A stretch of DNA of 64,000 nucleotides, from assembly GCA_947259925.1 (NCBI GenBank), contig CAMYOG010000058.1, positions 1-64,000 of the forward strand. The letters are read 5' to 3'. This DNA comes from Thermoanaerobaculia bacterium. GTDB taxonomy: Bacteria; Acidobacteriota; Thermoanaerobaculia; Multivoradales; JAHEKO01. Every line of letters begins with the position of its first letter. Position 1 is the stretch's first letter. Under the pieces are notes generated by a model. That model did not search any database. It saw only the letters and a program-made list of their open reading frames with translations, and was not told the DNA's origin. Of this stretch, positions 1 to 8,396 are shown one piece after another. The position numbers and the translations under genes were made by a program.

Positions 1-1
1 G

Positions 2-487
2 CTGCGCAAGGCGCTGGCGATCGATCCAGGCTTCGTTCCGGCGTACGTCAACCTGGCCGACGTCTATCGCCTCGGGGGGCGAGATTCGGAAGGTGAGCCA
101 ATCCTCCGCCAGGGTCTCACGGTCGCTCCGGAAGCGGCATCTCTTCGTCACGCCCTCGGACTGCTGCTGGTGAGAACGCAGCGCACGGGCGAGGCGCTCG
201 AAGAGCTCGAGAAGGCGACGACCCTCGCTCGCGAGCAGGTTCGATACGCCTACGTCTACGGCATCGCGCTCAACTCGGTCGGCTCGGGCTCGAAAGCCCT
301 CGAGGTGCTCGAAGGGGCGCACCAGCGCGCACCGGCCGATCGCTCGGTGCTCCAGGCTCTGGCGACGATCCATCGCGATCGGGGTAAAGCGGCCGAAGCG
401 CTGACCTACGCGCGCCGGCTCCTCGAGCTCTCTCCCGAGGATGCCGGAGTTGTGCAGCTCATCGATCAGCTCGAGGCGAATTCGTAG
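2..487 (+). CDS. TPR-repeat protein, C-terminal part (5' end outside window)
   Basis: The frame is open from base 2, upstream of the ATG at 170 that the ORF track picked, so this is the 3' part of a longer gene. The visible ~161 residues are tandem tetratricopeptide repeats of the 34-residue kind ('ALAIDPGFVPAYVNLADVYR', then 'GEALEELEKA', 'KALEVLEGAHQRAP', 'AEALTYARRLLELSPEDA'). They closely resemble in style the TPR tail of the multiheme cytochrome at 10300-12591, so the missing N-terminus could carry hemes, but that cannot be seen. TPRs are protein-protein scaffolds. It ends with a stop followed by a small hairpin. Certain as TPR; function unknown. Confidence 0.8.
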   Translation: MRKALAIDPGFVPAYVNLADVYRLGGRDSEGEPILRQGLTVAPEAASLRHALGLLLVRTQRTGEALEELEKATTLAREQVRYAYVYGIALNSVGSGSKALEVLEGAHQRAPADRSVLQALATIHRDRGKAAEALTYARRLLELSPEDAGVVQLIDQLEANS

Positions 488-523
488 GCAACGCACGGTG
501 CGAGGCGTCTCGATAGTCCATGC

Positions 524-540
524 GGCGGACAAGCTCCGCC
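524..540 (+). terminator. small hairpin after TPR gene
   Basis: GGCGGA-caagc-TCCGCC forms a 6-bp GC stem about 37 bases after the TPR stop codon. There is no T-run, so it is only a weak terminator candidate; it also lies about 50 bases upstream of the permease start. Confidence 0.3.
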
Positions 541-592
541 GTCACCAGTTGCTAGAGTTGCGCGCTCGGACGTCTCCAACTCCGGAATCGAA

Positions 593-2368
593 ATGACTGC
601 TGACCAGGTCTTCCTGTTCGCCGTGCTCGTCGTGCTCTTCGCGCTGCTCCTCTGGGGGCGCGTCAGGTACGACGTCGTCGCGGTCGGCGCTCTGATCGTC
701 TCCTACGTCGGCGGCGTCATCCCCAAGGGCGAGATCTTCGTCGGGTTCGGACATCCGGCGACCGTCATCATCGCGCTCGTTCTGATCGTCAGCCGCGGTC
801 TCTACCGGTCCGGCGCGATCGAGGTGCTCGCGCGTCACCTGGTGGTCGCCTCACGTGGCCTGCGCACGCACATCGGCATCATGTCCGCGATCGCCGCCGG
901 GCTCTCGGCGTTGATGAACAACGTAGCCGCACTCGCGCTGTTGATGCCAGTGGACCTGCAGGCGGCGAGGAAGGCCAAGCGCAGTCCCGCGCTGACGCTG
1001 ATGCCGCTCTCGTTCGCGTCGATCCTCGGCGGCATGGTGACGTTGATCGGTACCCCACCGAACGTCGTGATCGCCACCTTCCGTGAGCAGGCGCTCGGCG
1101 CCTCCTACAGGATGTTCGACTTCACGCCGGTGGGCATCGTGGTGGCAGCGGTGGGCGTCGCCTACGTCGCAGTGATCGGCTGGCGGCTCATCCCCGTCGA
1201 GCGACGGGCGCATGACAGCCCAAAGGAGCTCGGGGACCTCTCGGGGTACATCGCCGAAGGCAAGGTACGCGAGAAGTCCAAGGCGATCGATATGCGCTTG
1301 CGCGAGCTTCAGAACGTGGCCGACGAGGACGACGTCAACCTGCTCGGCCTCGTTCGGCGAGGCAAGCGGGTGCCCGGCGCGGCGCGCAACGAAGTGATTC
1401 GCAAGGGCGACATCATCGTGCTCGAGGGGGCGCCCCAGGGGATCGAGCAGTTCATGGGAGCGGCGGGTCTGGAGGCCGCCGGTTCCGACAAGCACGGCGG
1501 TGTGGCCGGCGAGACGCTCGAGCTGGTCGAGGTCGTCGTGCCGCAGGGTGCCCGAATCGAGGGACGATCGGCGCTGGACGTTCGACTCCTGTACCGGCAC
1601 GGAGTGACGCTGCTCGGCGTGTCGCGCAGCGGGCGGCGCTTTCGCGACCGCGTGCGCAAGCTGGAGATCGAGGCCGGCGACCTCCTGCTGCTCTTCGGCC
1701 CCGCCGGCCGGATGTCGAGCATCGTCGAGTGGTTGGGATGTCTACCGCTCGCCGACCGGGGAATCCGCGTGATTCAGCGGCAGAAGGCGTGGGTTGCGGT
1801 CGGCGCGTTCGCCGTGGCGATCGTGGCGGCGAGCCTCGATCTCCTCTACCTGCCGGTGGCGCTGGCCGCCGTGGTGGTCGTCTACGTGTTGCTGCGCATC
1901 GTGCCGCTCTCGAACCTCTACGAGGCGGTCGAATGGCCGGTGATCATCCTGCTCGGCTGCCTGATCCCCATCGGTACCGCCCTGGAGGCGAGCGGCGGCA
2001 CCGCACTGATCGCCCGGACGATCGTCGACTCGGCGCAGGGGCTACCTGCCCCGGCGGTGCTCGCCATCCTGATGCTGGTAACGATGACGCTCTCCGACGT
2101 TCTCAACAACGTCGCGACGGCTCTCATCGCCGCGCCGATCGGTGTCGATATCGCACACCAGCTGGGCGTCAACCCGGATTCGTTCCTGATGGCGGTCGCA
2201 GTCGCCGCCTCGTGCGCCTTCCTGACACCGATCGGGCACAAGAACAATACCATCATCATGGGGCCGGGCGGCTACAAGTTCGGCGACTACTGGCGAATGG
2301 GGTTGCCTCTGGAGCTGCTGGTGATCGCGGTCGGGCTGCCGGCGATCCTGGTGTTCTGGCCGCTCTGA
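593..2368 (+). CDS. SLC13-type anion permease with two internal TrkA-C domains
   Basis: 591 residues in the usual architecture of bacterial SLC13/DASS-like permeases: an N-terminal membrane half (residues ~1-205), two RCK_C/TrkA-C-like domains in the middle loop (~210-390; segments '[23 protein letters not shown]' and '[26 protein letters not shown]'), and a C-terminal membrane half (~400-590). Both halves carry the transporter's paired motif ('[15 protein letters not shown]', '[18 protein letters not shown]' and '[18 protein letters not shown]', '[14 protein letters not shown]'). It probably imports a sulfate- or dicarboxylate-type anion with Na+. The TrkA-C domains may bind a regulatory nucleotide. 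The substrate cannot be read from sequence. The start ATG fits the first membrane helix; no strong Shine-Dalgarno is visible. Confidence 0.88.
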   Translation: MTADQVFLFAVLVVLFALLLWGRVRYDVVAVGALIVSYVGGVIPKGEIFVGFGHPATVIIALVLIVSRGLYRSGAIEVLARHLVVASRGLRTHIGIMSAIAAGLSALMNNVAALALLMPVDLQAARKAKRSPALTLMPLSFASILGGMVTLIGTPPNVVIATFREQALGASYRMFDFTPVGIVVAAVGVAYVAVIGWRLIPVERRAHDSPKELGDLSGYIAEGKVREKSKAIDMRLRELQNVADEDDVNLLGLVRRGKRVPGAARNEVIRKGDIIVLEGAPQGIEQFMGAAGLEAAGSDKHGGVAGETLELVEVVVPQGARIEGRSALDVRLLYRHGVTLLGVSRSGRRFRDRVRKLEIEAGDLLLLFGPAGRMSSIVEWLGCLPLADRGIRVIQRQKAWVAVGAFAVAIVAASLDLLYLPVALAAVVVVYVLLRIVPLSNLYEAVEWPVIILLGCLIPIGTALEASGGTALIARTIVDSAQGLPAPAVLAILMLVTMTLSDVLNNVATALIAAPIGVDIAHQLGVNPDSFLMAVAVAASCAFLTPIGHKNNTIIMGPGGYKFGDYWRMGLPLELLVIAVGLPAILVFWPL

Positions 2369-2380
2369 TGCGGCTCAGTC

Positions 2381-2532
2381 TTCCAGCACTTCGACCACCT
2401 TACCCCCGCGAGCGGCAGGTCCTCGAGCTGGTCGTCACCGGCCTCTTGAACCTACAGATCGCGGCACGCCGCGGGACCAGTGAGAAGACGGTCAAGGTCC
2501 ATCGCGGTCGCAGGGCGGCTTCGCGTCGGTAG
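2381..2532 (+). pseudogene. decayed LuxR/FixJ-type DNA-binding domain remnant
   Basis: Directly after the permease (an ATG overlaps its stop) lies a short stretch encoding '[19 protein letters not shown]' and '[13 protein letters not shown]', the core of a GerE/LuxR helix-turn-helix. The expected preceding 'FDxLTP' segment is present as 'FQHFDHLTP' but in another frame (from 2381), so at least one frameshift separates them. The recognition helix then runs into unrelated residues and a stop. No receiver domain is found upstream. It is a remnant of a response regulator, not a functional gene. Confidence 0.75.
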
Positions 2533-2541
2533 AATCGCCCG

Positions 2542-3552
2542 ATGAGTCATCGTCTGCTCCACAGGTGGTTGCCGCTCGTGGCGATCCAGGCGTTGATCTG
2601 TGCAGCGCCCGCGCGGCCGGAGCCGGCCGACTACAACCCGGCCGTCCGACCGGACCCCGCCGGCACGCCGACCGAGGTGTCGGTGGCGGCTCTGGTCATC
2701 GATCTCGCCGACATCGACGACGTGAAGCAGGAGTTCACCATCGATGTCTACGTGATCGTGCGCTGGCGAGACGGACGGCTGGCGGCGGATTCCGAGCTCG
2801 ACGAGGAGCGAACCCTGCCGCTCGCCTCGGTCTGGCATCCGGCGCTCGGCGCCCTGAATCGGCGCGGCGCGTCGATCATGCTGCCCGAGGTGGTGTTCAT
2901 CGACCCGGACGGCAACGTCGAGTACTCCCAGCGCTACTTCGGCCAGATCGGCTCGCCGCTCGATCTCCAGGAGTTCCCCGCCGACACCCAGACGCTCGAG
3001 GTTCGCATGCTCTCCTACCGCTATGGTCCGGACGAGCTCGTGGTCGGTTCCCGGGGCGCACAGCGGCTCGAGCGCATGAGCGTGAGCGGCTGGAGAGTCG
3101 GCCAGCCGCGGCTCGAACCCTCGCTCCTCGATCTCCCAGAGGTAACTCGCGCTGGAACGAGCCTCCAGGTCGAAGTGGAGCGCGAGACCGGCTACTACGT
3201 GCTGACGATGGTGATGCCGCTCCTGCTGATCACGCTCATGGCCTGGGCGGTGTTCTGGATCGACCCCTCACTTCTACCGTCGCAGGTGGGCATCGCGACG
3301 GCCTCGGTGTTCACCCTCATCGCGTTCCGCTTCAGCCTCAGCCTGCGGCTACCTGAAGTGTCGTATCTGACAACCGCCGACTGGTTCGTGCTGACCGCCA
3401 CCCTGCTGGTCTTCGGCGCTCTGGGCGAGACCGTTTACGCTGGGCGGCTCGCCAAGCTGGGGCGCGAGGACGCGGCGCGTCGAGTCGACTACCATTCTCG
3501 CTGGATCTACCTGGTGGCACTCACCACGCTCTGCCTCCTTACGCTGTCGTAA
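2542..3552 (+). CDS. prokaryotic pentameric ligand-gated ion channel (Cys-loop family)
   Basis: 336 residues: a probable signal peptide (~1-27), an extracellular ligand-binding beta domain (~35-215; 'VSVAALVIDLADIDDVKQEF', 'DVYVIVRWRD', 'DGNVEYSQRYFG', 'LQEFPADTQTLEVRMLSY'), then four membrane helices. M1 is 'YYVLTMVMPLLLITLMAWAV', M2 follows 'LLPSQVGIATASVFTLIAFR', M3 starts after the 'LRLPEVSYLTTADWFV' loop, and M4 is at the C-terminus ('RWIYLVALTTLCLLTL'). The Pro in M1, the W-rich loop and the short M3-M4 linker match the GLIC/ELIC-like branch, which lacks the disulfide Cys pair. It would sit in the inner membrane with its sensing domain in the periplasm. Ligand and ion selectivity are not predictable here. 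Confidence 0.88.
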   Translation: MSHRLLHRWLPLVAIQALICAAPARPEPADYNPAVRPDPAGTPTEVSVAALVIDLADIDDVKQEFTIDVYVIVRWRDGRLAADSELDEERTLPLASVWHPALGALNRRGASIMLPEVVFIDPDGNVEYSQRYFGQIGSPLDLQEFPADTQTLEVRMLSYRYGPDELVVGSRGAQRLERMSVSGWRVGQPRLEPSLLDLPEVTRAGTSLQVEVERETGYYVLTMVMPLLLITLMAWAVFWIDPSLLPSQVGIATASVFTLIAFRFSLSLRLPEVSYLTTADWFVLTATLLVFGALGETVYAGRLAKLGREDAARRVDYHSRWIYLVALTTLCLLTLS

Positions 3553-3663
3553 CGCGGTATCGTTCCGCAGGATGACTGCCGAGCCCAGCGGCAGGCCGAG
3601 CGCGCGACGCCCCGAACAGAGCTTGCCAGGTCTTCTGCGAGCGACCCTCTCTGGAGGTGTGTG

Positions 3664-3999
3664 ATGAACCGGCGGCGTTTCTTGCGTGTGGGAGCTCTGG
3701 CGCTCGTGGCGTCCTCTCTCTGGGGCGCGGCGGTTGGTGCGACCGAGATCGAGCCCGGGATCTACCGGGTCGACGGCATCGACGAGACGCTCCCCAACGA
3801 CGACCTGGCGCCGCTCGCCGGGATCATCAAGAAAGCCGAGATCGTCGGGATGGGAGAGTCGGTACACACGGTCGGCGACTACTACCGGGCCAAGTTCCGG
3901 ATCTTCAAGTACCTGGTCGAGGAGCTCGGCTTCCGCGCCCTGGGCTTCGAGTCGCCGTGGAAGATGGTCCCCTACGCCTGGCCCCCCTGCCAGCCCTGA
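3664..3999 (+). pseudogene. truncated erythromycin-esterase-like protein, N-terminal fragment
   Basis: ATG at 3664 follows 'GGAGGTGT'. The product starts with a twin-Arg-like or Sec signal ('NRRRFLRVGALALVASSLWG') and then shows the beginning of an erythromycin-esterase-like fold ('AEIVGMGESVHTVGDYYRAK' and 'KYLVEELGFRALGFESPW'). Family members run to about 400 residues; this one stops at ~111 after an abrupt change to 'MVPYAWPPCQP'. The downstream DNA does not resume the family in any frame. Called a 5' remnant left by deletion; whether a short product is made is unknown. Confidence 0.72.
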
Positions 4000-4040
4000 G
4001 AACCCACTCCCTTGCACCTCTAGGTTCCGGGCGGGGGCGT

Positions 4041-4069
4041 CCCTCTCCCCCCGTGAGGGAGGGAGAGGG
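4041..4069. terminator. strong GC hairpin between convergent genes
   Basis: CCCTCTCCC and GGGAGAGGG pair around CCC-gtga-GGG, with one bulged A. It lies between the 3' ends of the esterase remnant (+) and the thioesterase (-), so it could end both transcripts. No clear T-run on either strand. Confidence 0.5.
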
Positions 4070-4113
4070 GTTCGGGTGCCGGGAGGGGGTGGAGGGTGAG
4101 GAGGGCGATCCGA

Positions 4114-4515
4114 TCAAACCTGATCGGCGATCAGCGGCGGGATCTCGATCGCCCGGATGCCGCCCGGCTCGTCGAGCACGCAGCAGACCGCAGTGATCTC
4201 GCCGCGCGCGACCTTGGTCTCGCCCTTGACGAAATCGAACCGGTAGGTCATCGATTTCGTCCCCTTGCGGCCCACCGTGACCTCGATGTCGAGCTCGTCG
4301 CCGAAGCCGATCGGGCTCAGGTACTCGCAGGATGCATTGACCCGTGGCCAACCGATCTCGTGGCCCTCGTGCTGCATGTGCACCTCGGCGCCGAGCGAGC
4401 GTAGGAACTGGTGCTCCGCGGTCTCCATGAAGACGAAGAAGCGCGAGAAGTGGACCAGGCCGCTCAAATCGGTGTCGGCGAACTCGACCTTGCGTGTGGT
4501 CTTGAAGGTCATCAT
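4114..4515 (-). CDS. hotdog-fold acyl-CoA thioesterase (YbgC / 4-hydroxybenzoyl-CoA type)
   Basis: 133 residues, the usual length for a single hotdog domain. The family's catalytic signature is visible near the N-terminus: 'FADTDLSGLVHFSRFFVFME', where the Asp of 'TDxxGxVHFS' is the expected catalytic residue and the following Glu lies in the central helix. The strand 'GDELDIEVTVGRKGTKSMTY' is also typical. It would hydrolyse an acyl-CoA thioester in the cytoplasm. Two adjacent ATGs (4515 and 4512) follow immediately after the M20 stop, so it is translationally coupled to the upstream peptidase-like gene. Substrate chain unknown. Confidence 0.85.
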   Translation of the reverse strand: MMTFKTTRKVEFADTDLSGLVHFSRFFVFMETAEHQFLRSLGAEVHMQHEGHEIGWPRVNASCEYLSPIGFGDELDIEVTVGRKGTKSMTYRFDFVKGETKVARGEITAVCCVLDEPGGIRAIEIPPLIADQV

Positions 4516-6066
4516 CTACTCCGCCAGCGCGTAAAGCAGATCGACGTAGAACTTCTCGATCTGCGCCAGGTCGGCGATCTCCGAGCCCTCGTGCGGCTCG
4601 ATCACCATGTACTCGTTCGGTGCGTGGGCGCCCGAGCCGTGGCCGAGGCCGCCGGCGACCAGCGGCAGGCCGAGCTCGGTGAAGACGTAGTAGGGAGCGC
4701 TGCCGCCGATGCGCGGCGAGACGTCGGGTGTCTTGCCGTACTTGTTGTAGACGCGGATCGCGGCCTGGACGAGGGGCGCCTCGACCGAGGTCTGGGCCGG
4801 TGGGTAGCCGCCGAGCTGGCGGATCTCGAGGTCGCCGAAGCCGTTGTCGTCGAGATGCTTGCGAATCATCTCGAGCGCCTCTTCGGGCCGCTGGTTCGGC
4901 GCCAGTCGCGAGTCCATCTTGGCGGTCGCCATGTGCGGCAGGATCGTCTTCGAGCCCTCGCCGGTGTAGCCGGCCCAGATGCCGTCGACGTTGAGCGTCG
5001 TGGTGTAGAGGTAGCTCATCAGAAGATCGCGGCCGGTCATGTCGTTGGCGAAGCGGTCGACGGCGAACGCCTGCTTGAGCATCGTTTCCTGGGTCTCCCA
5101 GTCGTCGAGCAAGGCGTTGATCAGAGTCTCCTCTTCGTGCGTCGGCGGCCGGATCGGGTCGTAGTAGCCAGGGATCAGGATCGTGTTGCCGTCGACCGAG
5201 GTCATCGAGGCGATCGCCTGGATCAGCTTGAGGACCGGCGAGTCGACCATCGCCTTGAGCGAGCCGTGGATCTCGGCCTCCTTCGGGCCGCCGGTCTCGT
5301 TGCCGCGCGCTTCGAGCTCGAAGTAGAGGATCCCCTTGACGCCCAGGAACATCGAGACGTCGCCGCGCGGATCCTGGGAGTTGAACGGGAAGAGGACGCC
5401 GTCGGCGCTTCGCAGCCGGTCTTCGTACTTCGCGATCACCTCCGGGTAGTTGGGGGAGCCGATCTCCTCTTCCCCTTCGGCGGCGATCATCAGGTTGACC
5501 GGCAGCGTCCCCTCGACCGCCAGAATCGACTCGAGCGCGTTGAAGAAGGCGCGCTCGGGGCCTTTCTGGTTGGTCGCAGCGCGGGCCATGATCACGCGCC
5601 CGAACTGATGGTCGATCACGTTGGCCTCGAACGGCGGCGACTCCCAGTCCTCCGGGTCGACCGGCTGGACGTCGTACATCAGGTAGAGCACCAGCGTCTT
5701 GTCGGCGCCGGCGTCGTAATAGCCCCAGACGCCCGGATGCCCGCTGGTCGGGACCAGCTCGGCCTCGGCGAAGTCCATCCCCTCGAGGTCCGAGCGCAGC
5801 ATCTCGGCCATCTCCTGGATACCGACGTTCTGGGCGCTGATCGAGCGCTGACGGAGCCAGCGCTGGATACTGCCGAGGTGAGCGTCGAGGTTCTGGTCGA
5901 TGTGCGCGTAGACCGCCGAGTGCTCACCCTCGTAGCTGCCGAGGGCGGCGGCGTCGAACGCCTCGTCGGTGGTGGCCGAGAACTCGGGTGGTCCACCGGC
6001 CGCGAGCGGCGGAGCCGCGATCAGGACCAGTGCGACGACGACCAGCGACAACCTTCTTCCAGGCAT
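4516..6066 (-). CDS. exported M20-family peptidase homologue with altered metal ligands
   Basis: The start is placed at 6066 rather than 6114 because GGAGGAGG lies six bases upstream and the product then begins with a clean signal peptide ('RRLSLVVVALVLIAAPPLAA'). The 516-residue product has the M20 fold: 'YDVQPVDPEDWESPPFE', 'NQKGPERAFFNALES', 'AEGEEEIGSPNYPEV', a lid domain, and 'GHGSGAHAPNEYM' near the C-terminus. By eye, the metal-binding His of the 'GHxDVQP' motif is Met here, and the bridging Asp of 'TDDKG' is Asn ('TNQKG'), while the Glu-Glu pair remains. Either this subfamily binds metal differently or it is catalytically weakened. Upstream partner of the thioesterase in a two-gene operon. 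Confidence 0.82.
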   Translation of the reverse strand: MPGRRLSLVVVALVLIAAPPLAAGGPPEFSATTDEAFDAAALGSYEGEHSAVYAHIDQNLDAHLGSIQRWLRQRSISAQNVGIQEMAEMLRSDLEGMDFAEAELVPTSGHPGVWGYYDAGADKTLVLYLMYDVQPVDPEDWESPPFEANVIDHQFGRVIMARAATNQKGPERAFFNALESILAVEGTLPVNLMIAAEGEEEIGSPNYPEVIAKYEDRLRSADGVLFPFNSQDPRGDVSMFLGVKGILYFELEARGNETGGPKEAEIHGSLKAMVDSPVLKLIQAIASMTSVDGNTILIPGYYDPIRPPTHEEETLINALLDDWETQETMLKQAFAVDRFANDMTGRDLLMSYLYTTTLNVDGIWAGYTGEGSKTILPHMATAKMDSRLAPNQRPEEALEMIRKHLDDNGFGDLEIRQLGGYPPAQTSVEAPLVQAAIRVYNKYGKTPDVSPRIGGSAPYYVFTELGLPLVAGGLGHGSGAHAPNEYMVIEPHEGSEIADLAQIEKFYVDLLYALAE

Positions 6067-6090
6067 GAACCTCCTCCGTCCGAAGAAAAG

Positions 6091-6163
6091 CGGTGACAGG
6101 ATACTCATTTCCACAATCGGTACCTCTCAATTCGGTGGAGGAGAGATGAGTATCCCGTCACCG
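6091..6163. repeat. inverted repeat containing a copy of the sigma-54 upstream-site motif
   Basis: CGGTGACAGGATACTCAT (6091-6108) and ATGAGTATCCCGTCACCG (6146-6163) are inverted copies with one mismatch. The second arm continues as CATCTCTGGCCACG and resembles the dispersed site seen before sigma-54 promoters elsewhere in the window. It is upstream of the M20 gene and downstream of the selenoprotein gene. No -24/-12 pair was found next to it. Confidence 0.5.
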
Positions 6164-6201
6164 CATCTCTGGCCACGAGAGGGAGAAAGGGCGGGGCCGT
6201 C

Positions 6202-6780
6202 TCAGCGCCGCCAGAAGGTCGGTGCGACCTTGTACTCCATCCCCTTCTCGTACTCGACGCCGTCGGTGTCGAGGCGCATCGTGATGTTGAACTTGTTGCC
6301 CCAGTTGAAGATCGAGGTGGCGAAGACGAGCTCGACGACTTCCTCCTCGGTGAACGCTTCACTCAGCTTGGCCCAGAAGTCGTCGTCCACCGAGTGCGGG
6401 TCCATCGCCATCCGCTCGGCGAGCTCCACCGCCAGCGCCTCGCGGAGCGCTAGCGAGCTGTAGTCGCCGGAGAGGATCGCGTCTTCCTTGGGCCGTACGT
6501 CGCCGCTCACGGCGGCGGTGCGCACGGCGCTTCAATAGGCGCAGTCGTTCATCTGCCCCGTCTTGACGCGCATCATCTCGAAGATGTGGGGCTCGATCCG
6601 GCCGCCGCCGAAGAAAGCGCCAAAGACCGGAACGATCTTCTTGAGCAGATCGGGCACGCGAGCGATGACGCCGAACATCTCGGTGTCCTTCCACCAGCCC
6701 TCGGCACCCTCCTGGAGCAGCTCCTGAAGCTCCTCGTCGGTGGTCTGGTCGCGGGTTATGGGGGCGATTCTCGACGGCAT
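6202..6780 (-). CDS. carboxymuconolactone decarboxylase/AhpD-like selenoprotein (in-frame TGA as Sec83)
   Basis: Two ORF-track entries (6532-6780 and 6202-6525) are in one frame, separated only by a TGA at 6534-6532. The upstream part ends 'KTGQMNDCAY'; after the TGA comes 'SAVRTAAVSGDVRPKEDAIL', which continues the CMD/AhpD domain without a break. In this family the position after 'DCAY' is the second Cys of the redox CxxC, so the TGA falls exactly where C-x-x-U would place selenocysteine. A stable hairpin follows directly. The product is 192 residues counting Sec, probably a peroxidase-linked or thiol-redox protein. The ATG has GGAGGAGG eight bases upstream. The alternative is a nonsense mutation, but both halves are well conserved. 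No selA/selB/selC is in the window. Confidence 0.82.
6492..6528 (-). promoter_or_regulatory. candidate bacterial SECIS hairpin
   Basis: Starting three bases after the TGA, the mRNA can fold GCCGUGCG with CGUACGGC (8 bp, one G-U), an internal loop, then GCCGC with GCGGC (5 bp) closing a CGUGA loop. The loop begins 20 nt after the UGA and has a G as its second base, which fits the published general description of bacterial SECIS elements (apical loop 16-37 nt away with an early G). Confidence 0.7.
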
Positions 6781-6841
6781 GACACGTCCTCCTCCAGGCT
6801 CGTGATCGTGGTGATCCCGGATCCTAGCAAGATGGCCGCCG

Positions 6842-8131
6842 TCAGCCGACCAACCGCCGGTAGACGGCGACGATCGCGTCGGCGTTCGCGTCGTCGGTGA
6901 ACCGCGAGCGAACCGCCGCCTGGCCGCTAGCCCCGAGCTGCCGCCGCCGCCCGGGGTCGATCACCAGCTCGCGAATCCCTTCGACCAGGCTCTCGGTCGA
7001 GCCCGGCTCGGTGAGCAGGCCGCCGCCGGTCTCTTCGATGAGCTCCGGAAACGAACCGTGCCGGGGCAGCACCACCGGCACCGCATCGGCCAGCGCTTCG
7101 AGCACGAAGATCCCCTTCGACTCTTGATAGACGGTCGGCACCGAGAGAATGTCGAGGGAGTGCAGGAATGCGAGCTTGCCCTCGAGATCGACCTCGCCGA
7201 CGAAATCGACCCGCTCGGACAGACCGGCGCTTTCGATCTTAGCCAGGCACTCGTCCTTGTAGGGGACGTCACGGGCCCCGAGATAGCCGGCGACACGCAG
7301 CCTGAGGGCGTCGCATTCGGGGAGCTTGGCCAGACGCACGAAGGCGTCGACCAGTTGAAGCAGCCCCTTCTCGGGTGAGATCCGGGCCAGATAGCCGAGC
7401 TGGACGGAGCCGTCGGCGCGCGGCTCGCGCTCGTGGCCGTGCCCTTCGAGCCGGATGCCGAGCGGCACGACGGCTATCCGATCGGGCGACACCCCGAGCA
7501 GCTCCGCCATGTGGTCGGCGTAGTAACGGCTCGGCGAGATGAACAGGCTGGCGTCCATCGCGCGGCGCCGCATCTCCTCGATGACTGTCGTATGAAACGG
7601 CTCCGGGAGATCGTCGATGAACAGGTCCTCACCCTGGAGTGCCACCACCACCGGCACCCCGACCTCCTCCCGGATCCGCTTGACCATGCCGAGCAGCATC
7701 GAGTTCGTGATGTGCACGACGTCGGGCTTGAAGTCGTCGCGCAGCCACGCGACCAGGCGCTCGAGCTCCTTGTGCTGGTGGCCGTCCTCGCCCTTGAGGA
7801 CGTCGAGCGCCATCCAGCCGAGGTCCTTCGGATCGGTGGTCGAGCCGAGCTTGGAGACCAGCTTGAGGACCGACGGCCGGTCGAGCAGCCAGTCGAGCGC
7901 GCGCGGCGTGTGCCGGAAGAGCGACGACTTGCCCTGGAGATAGACGTTGAGTGCGCCGTAGAAGACCTCGCCGGTGCTGACGTTCTCCTCGTCGGTACGC
8001 ATCGGCGTATAGGTCGGCATCAGCGCGACCTCGTGCCCGTCTCGGATCAGGGCCGCGGCCAGCGTGTTGTCGTGAATGCAGGTGCCGCAGTACATGCCGC
8101 CGGCGCCCGCCGCGATGTAGGCGATTCTCAT
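6842..8131 (-). CDS. glycosyltransferase family 4 (GT-B fold)
   Basis: Start chosen at 8131 (19 codons inside the ORF) because the product then begins 'MRIAYIAAGAGGMYCGTC', the N-terminal Rossmann strand and Gly loop of GT4 enzymes. The acceptor half ends near residue 210 ('LFISPSRYYADHMAELLGV'), followed by the donor half 'LGYLARISPEKGLLQLVDAF' and the nucleotide-sugar E-x7-E motif in 'ESKGIFVLEALADAVPVV'. 429 residues is typical. It transfers a sugar from a nucleotide donor in the cytoplasm, for an envelope glycan or metabolite that the context does not identify. It lies 61 bases upstream of the selenoprotein gene on the same strand. Confidence 0.88.
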   Translation of the reverse strand: MRIAYIAAGAGGMYCGTCIHDNTLAAALIRDGHEVALMPTYTPMRTDEENVSTGEVFYGALNVYLQGKSSLFRHTPRALDWLLDRPSVLKLVSKLGSTTDPKDLGWMALDVLKGEDGHQHKELERLVAWLRDDFKPDVVHITNSMLLGMVKRIREEVGVPVVVALQGEDLFIDDLPEPFHTTVIEEMRRRAMDASLFISPSRYYADHMAELLGVSPDRIAVVPLGIRLEGHGHEREPRADGSVQLGYLARISPEKGLLQLVDAFVRLAKLPECDALRLRVAGYLGARDVPYKDECLAKIESAGLSERVDFVGEVDLEGKLAFLHSLDILSVPTVYQESKGIFVLEALADAVPVVLPRHGSFPELIEETGGGLLTEPGSTESLVEGIRELVIDPGRRRQLGASGQAAVRSRFTDDANADAIVAVYRRLVG

Positions 8132-8240
8132 GGTCGTATCGGGTTTCGTGGCCGCACGCTGCGGGTTGCACGGAGTGTATAGCCACACACCCCGCCGGGG
8201 CCTTTAATGCCCGCACCGGTTCGGCTACCTTCGTGAGCCC

Positions 8241-8381
8241 ATGCCCTCGCGCAAGCACATTCTGGGCTCGGTCGACCGGTCGCTCGAGGCGCTCGCCGAT
8301 CCGCTGATGACCGCCGACGAGTTGGCCGAGGCGTTCGCCGCCCTCCGCCAGGCGGGCAAGGCGCCCGGAACGCTCCTATAA
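8241..8381 (+). CDS. 46-residue hypothetical protein upstream of cytochrome b
   Basis: Not in the ORF track. ATG at 8241 gives a 46-residue, mostly helical soluble sequence ('SVDRSLEALADPLMTADELA', 'AFAALRQAGK') ending in TAA 15 bases before the cytochrome b start. It is in the same direction and probably the same transcript as the bc genes. No domain was recognised. Codon use (G/C in third positions) is like real genes nearby, but the length makes it uncertain. Confidence 0.5.
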   Translation: MPSRKHILGSVDRSLEALADPLMTADELAEAFAALRQAGKAPGTLL

Positions 8382-8396
8382 TCACCGCTGCAATCG

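Noticed and set aside
4411-6096. Long plus-strand ORF (561 aa) opposite the M20 gene
   Set aside because: Antisense shadow typical of high-GC DNA: rich in Arg, Val, Asp and Leu, no domain, fully opposite a recognised gene with signal peptide and Shine-Dalgarno.
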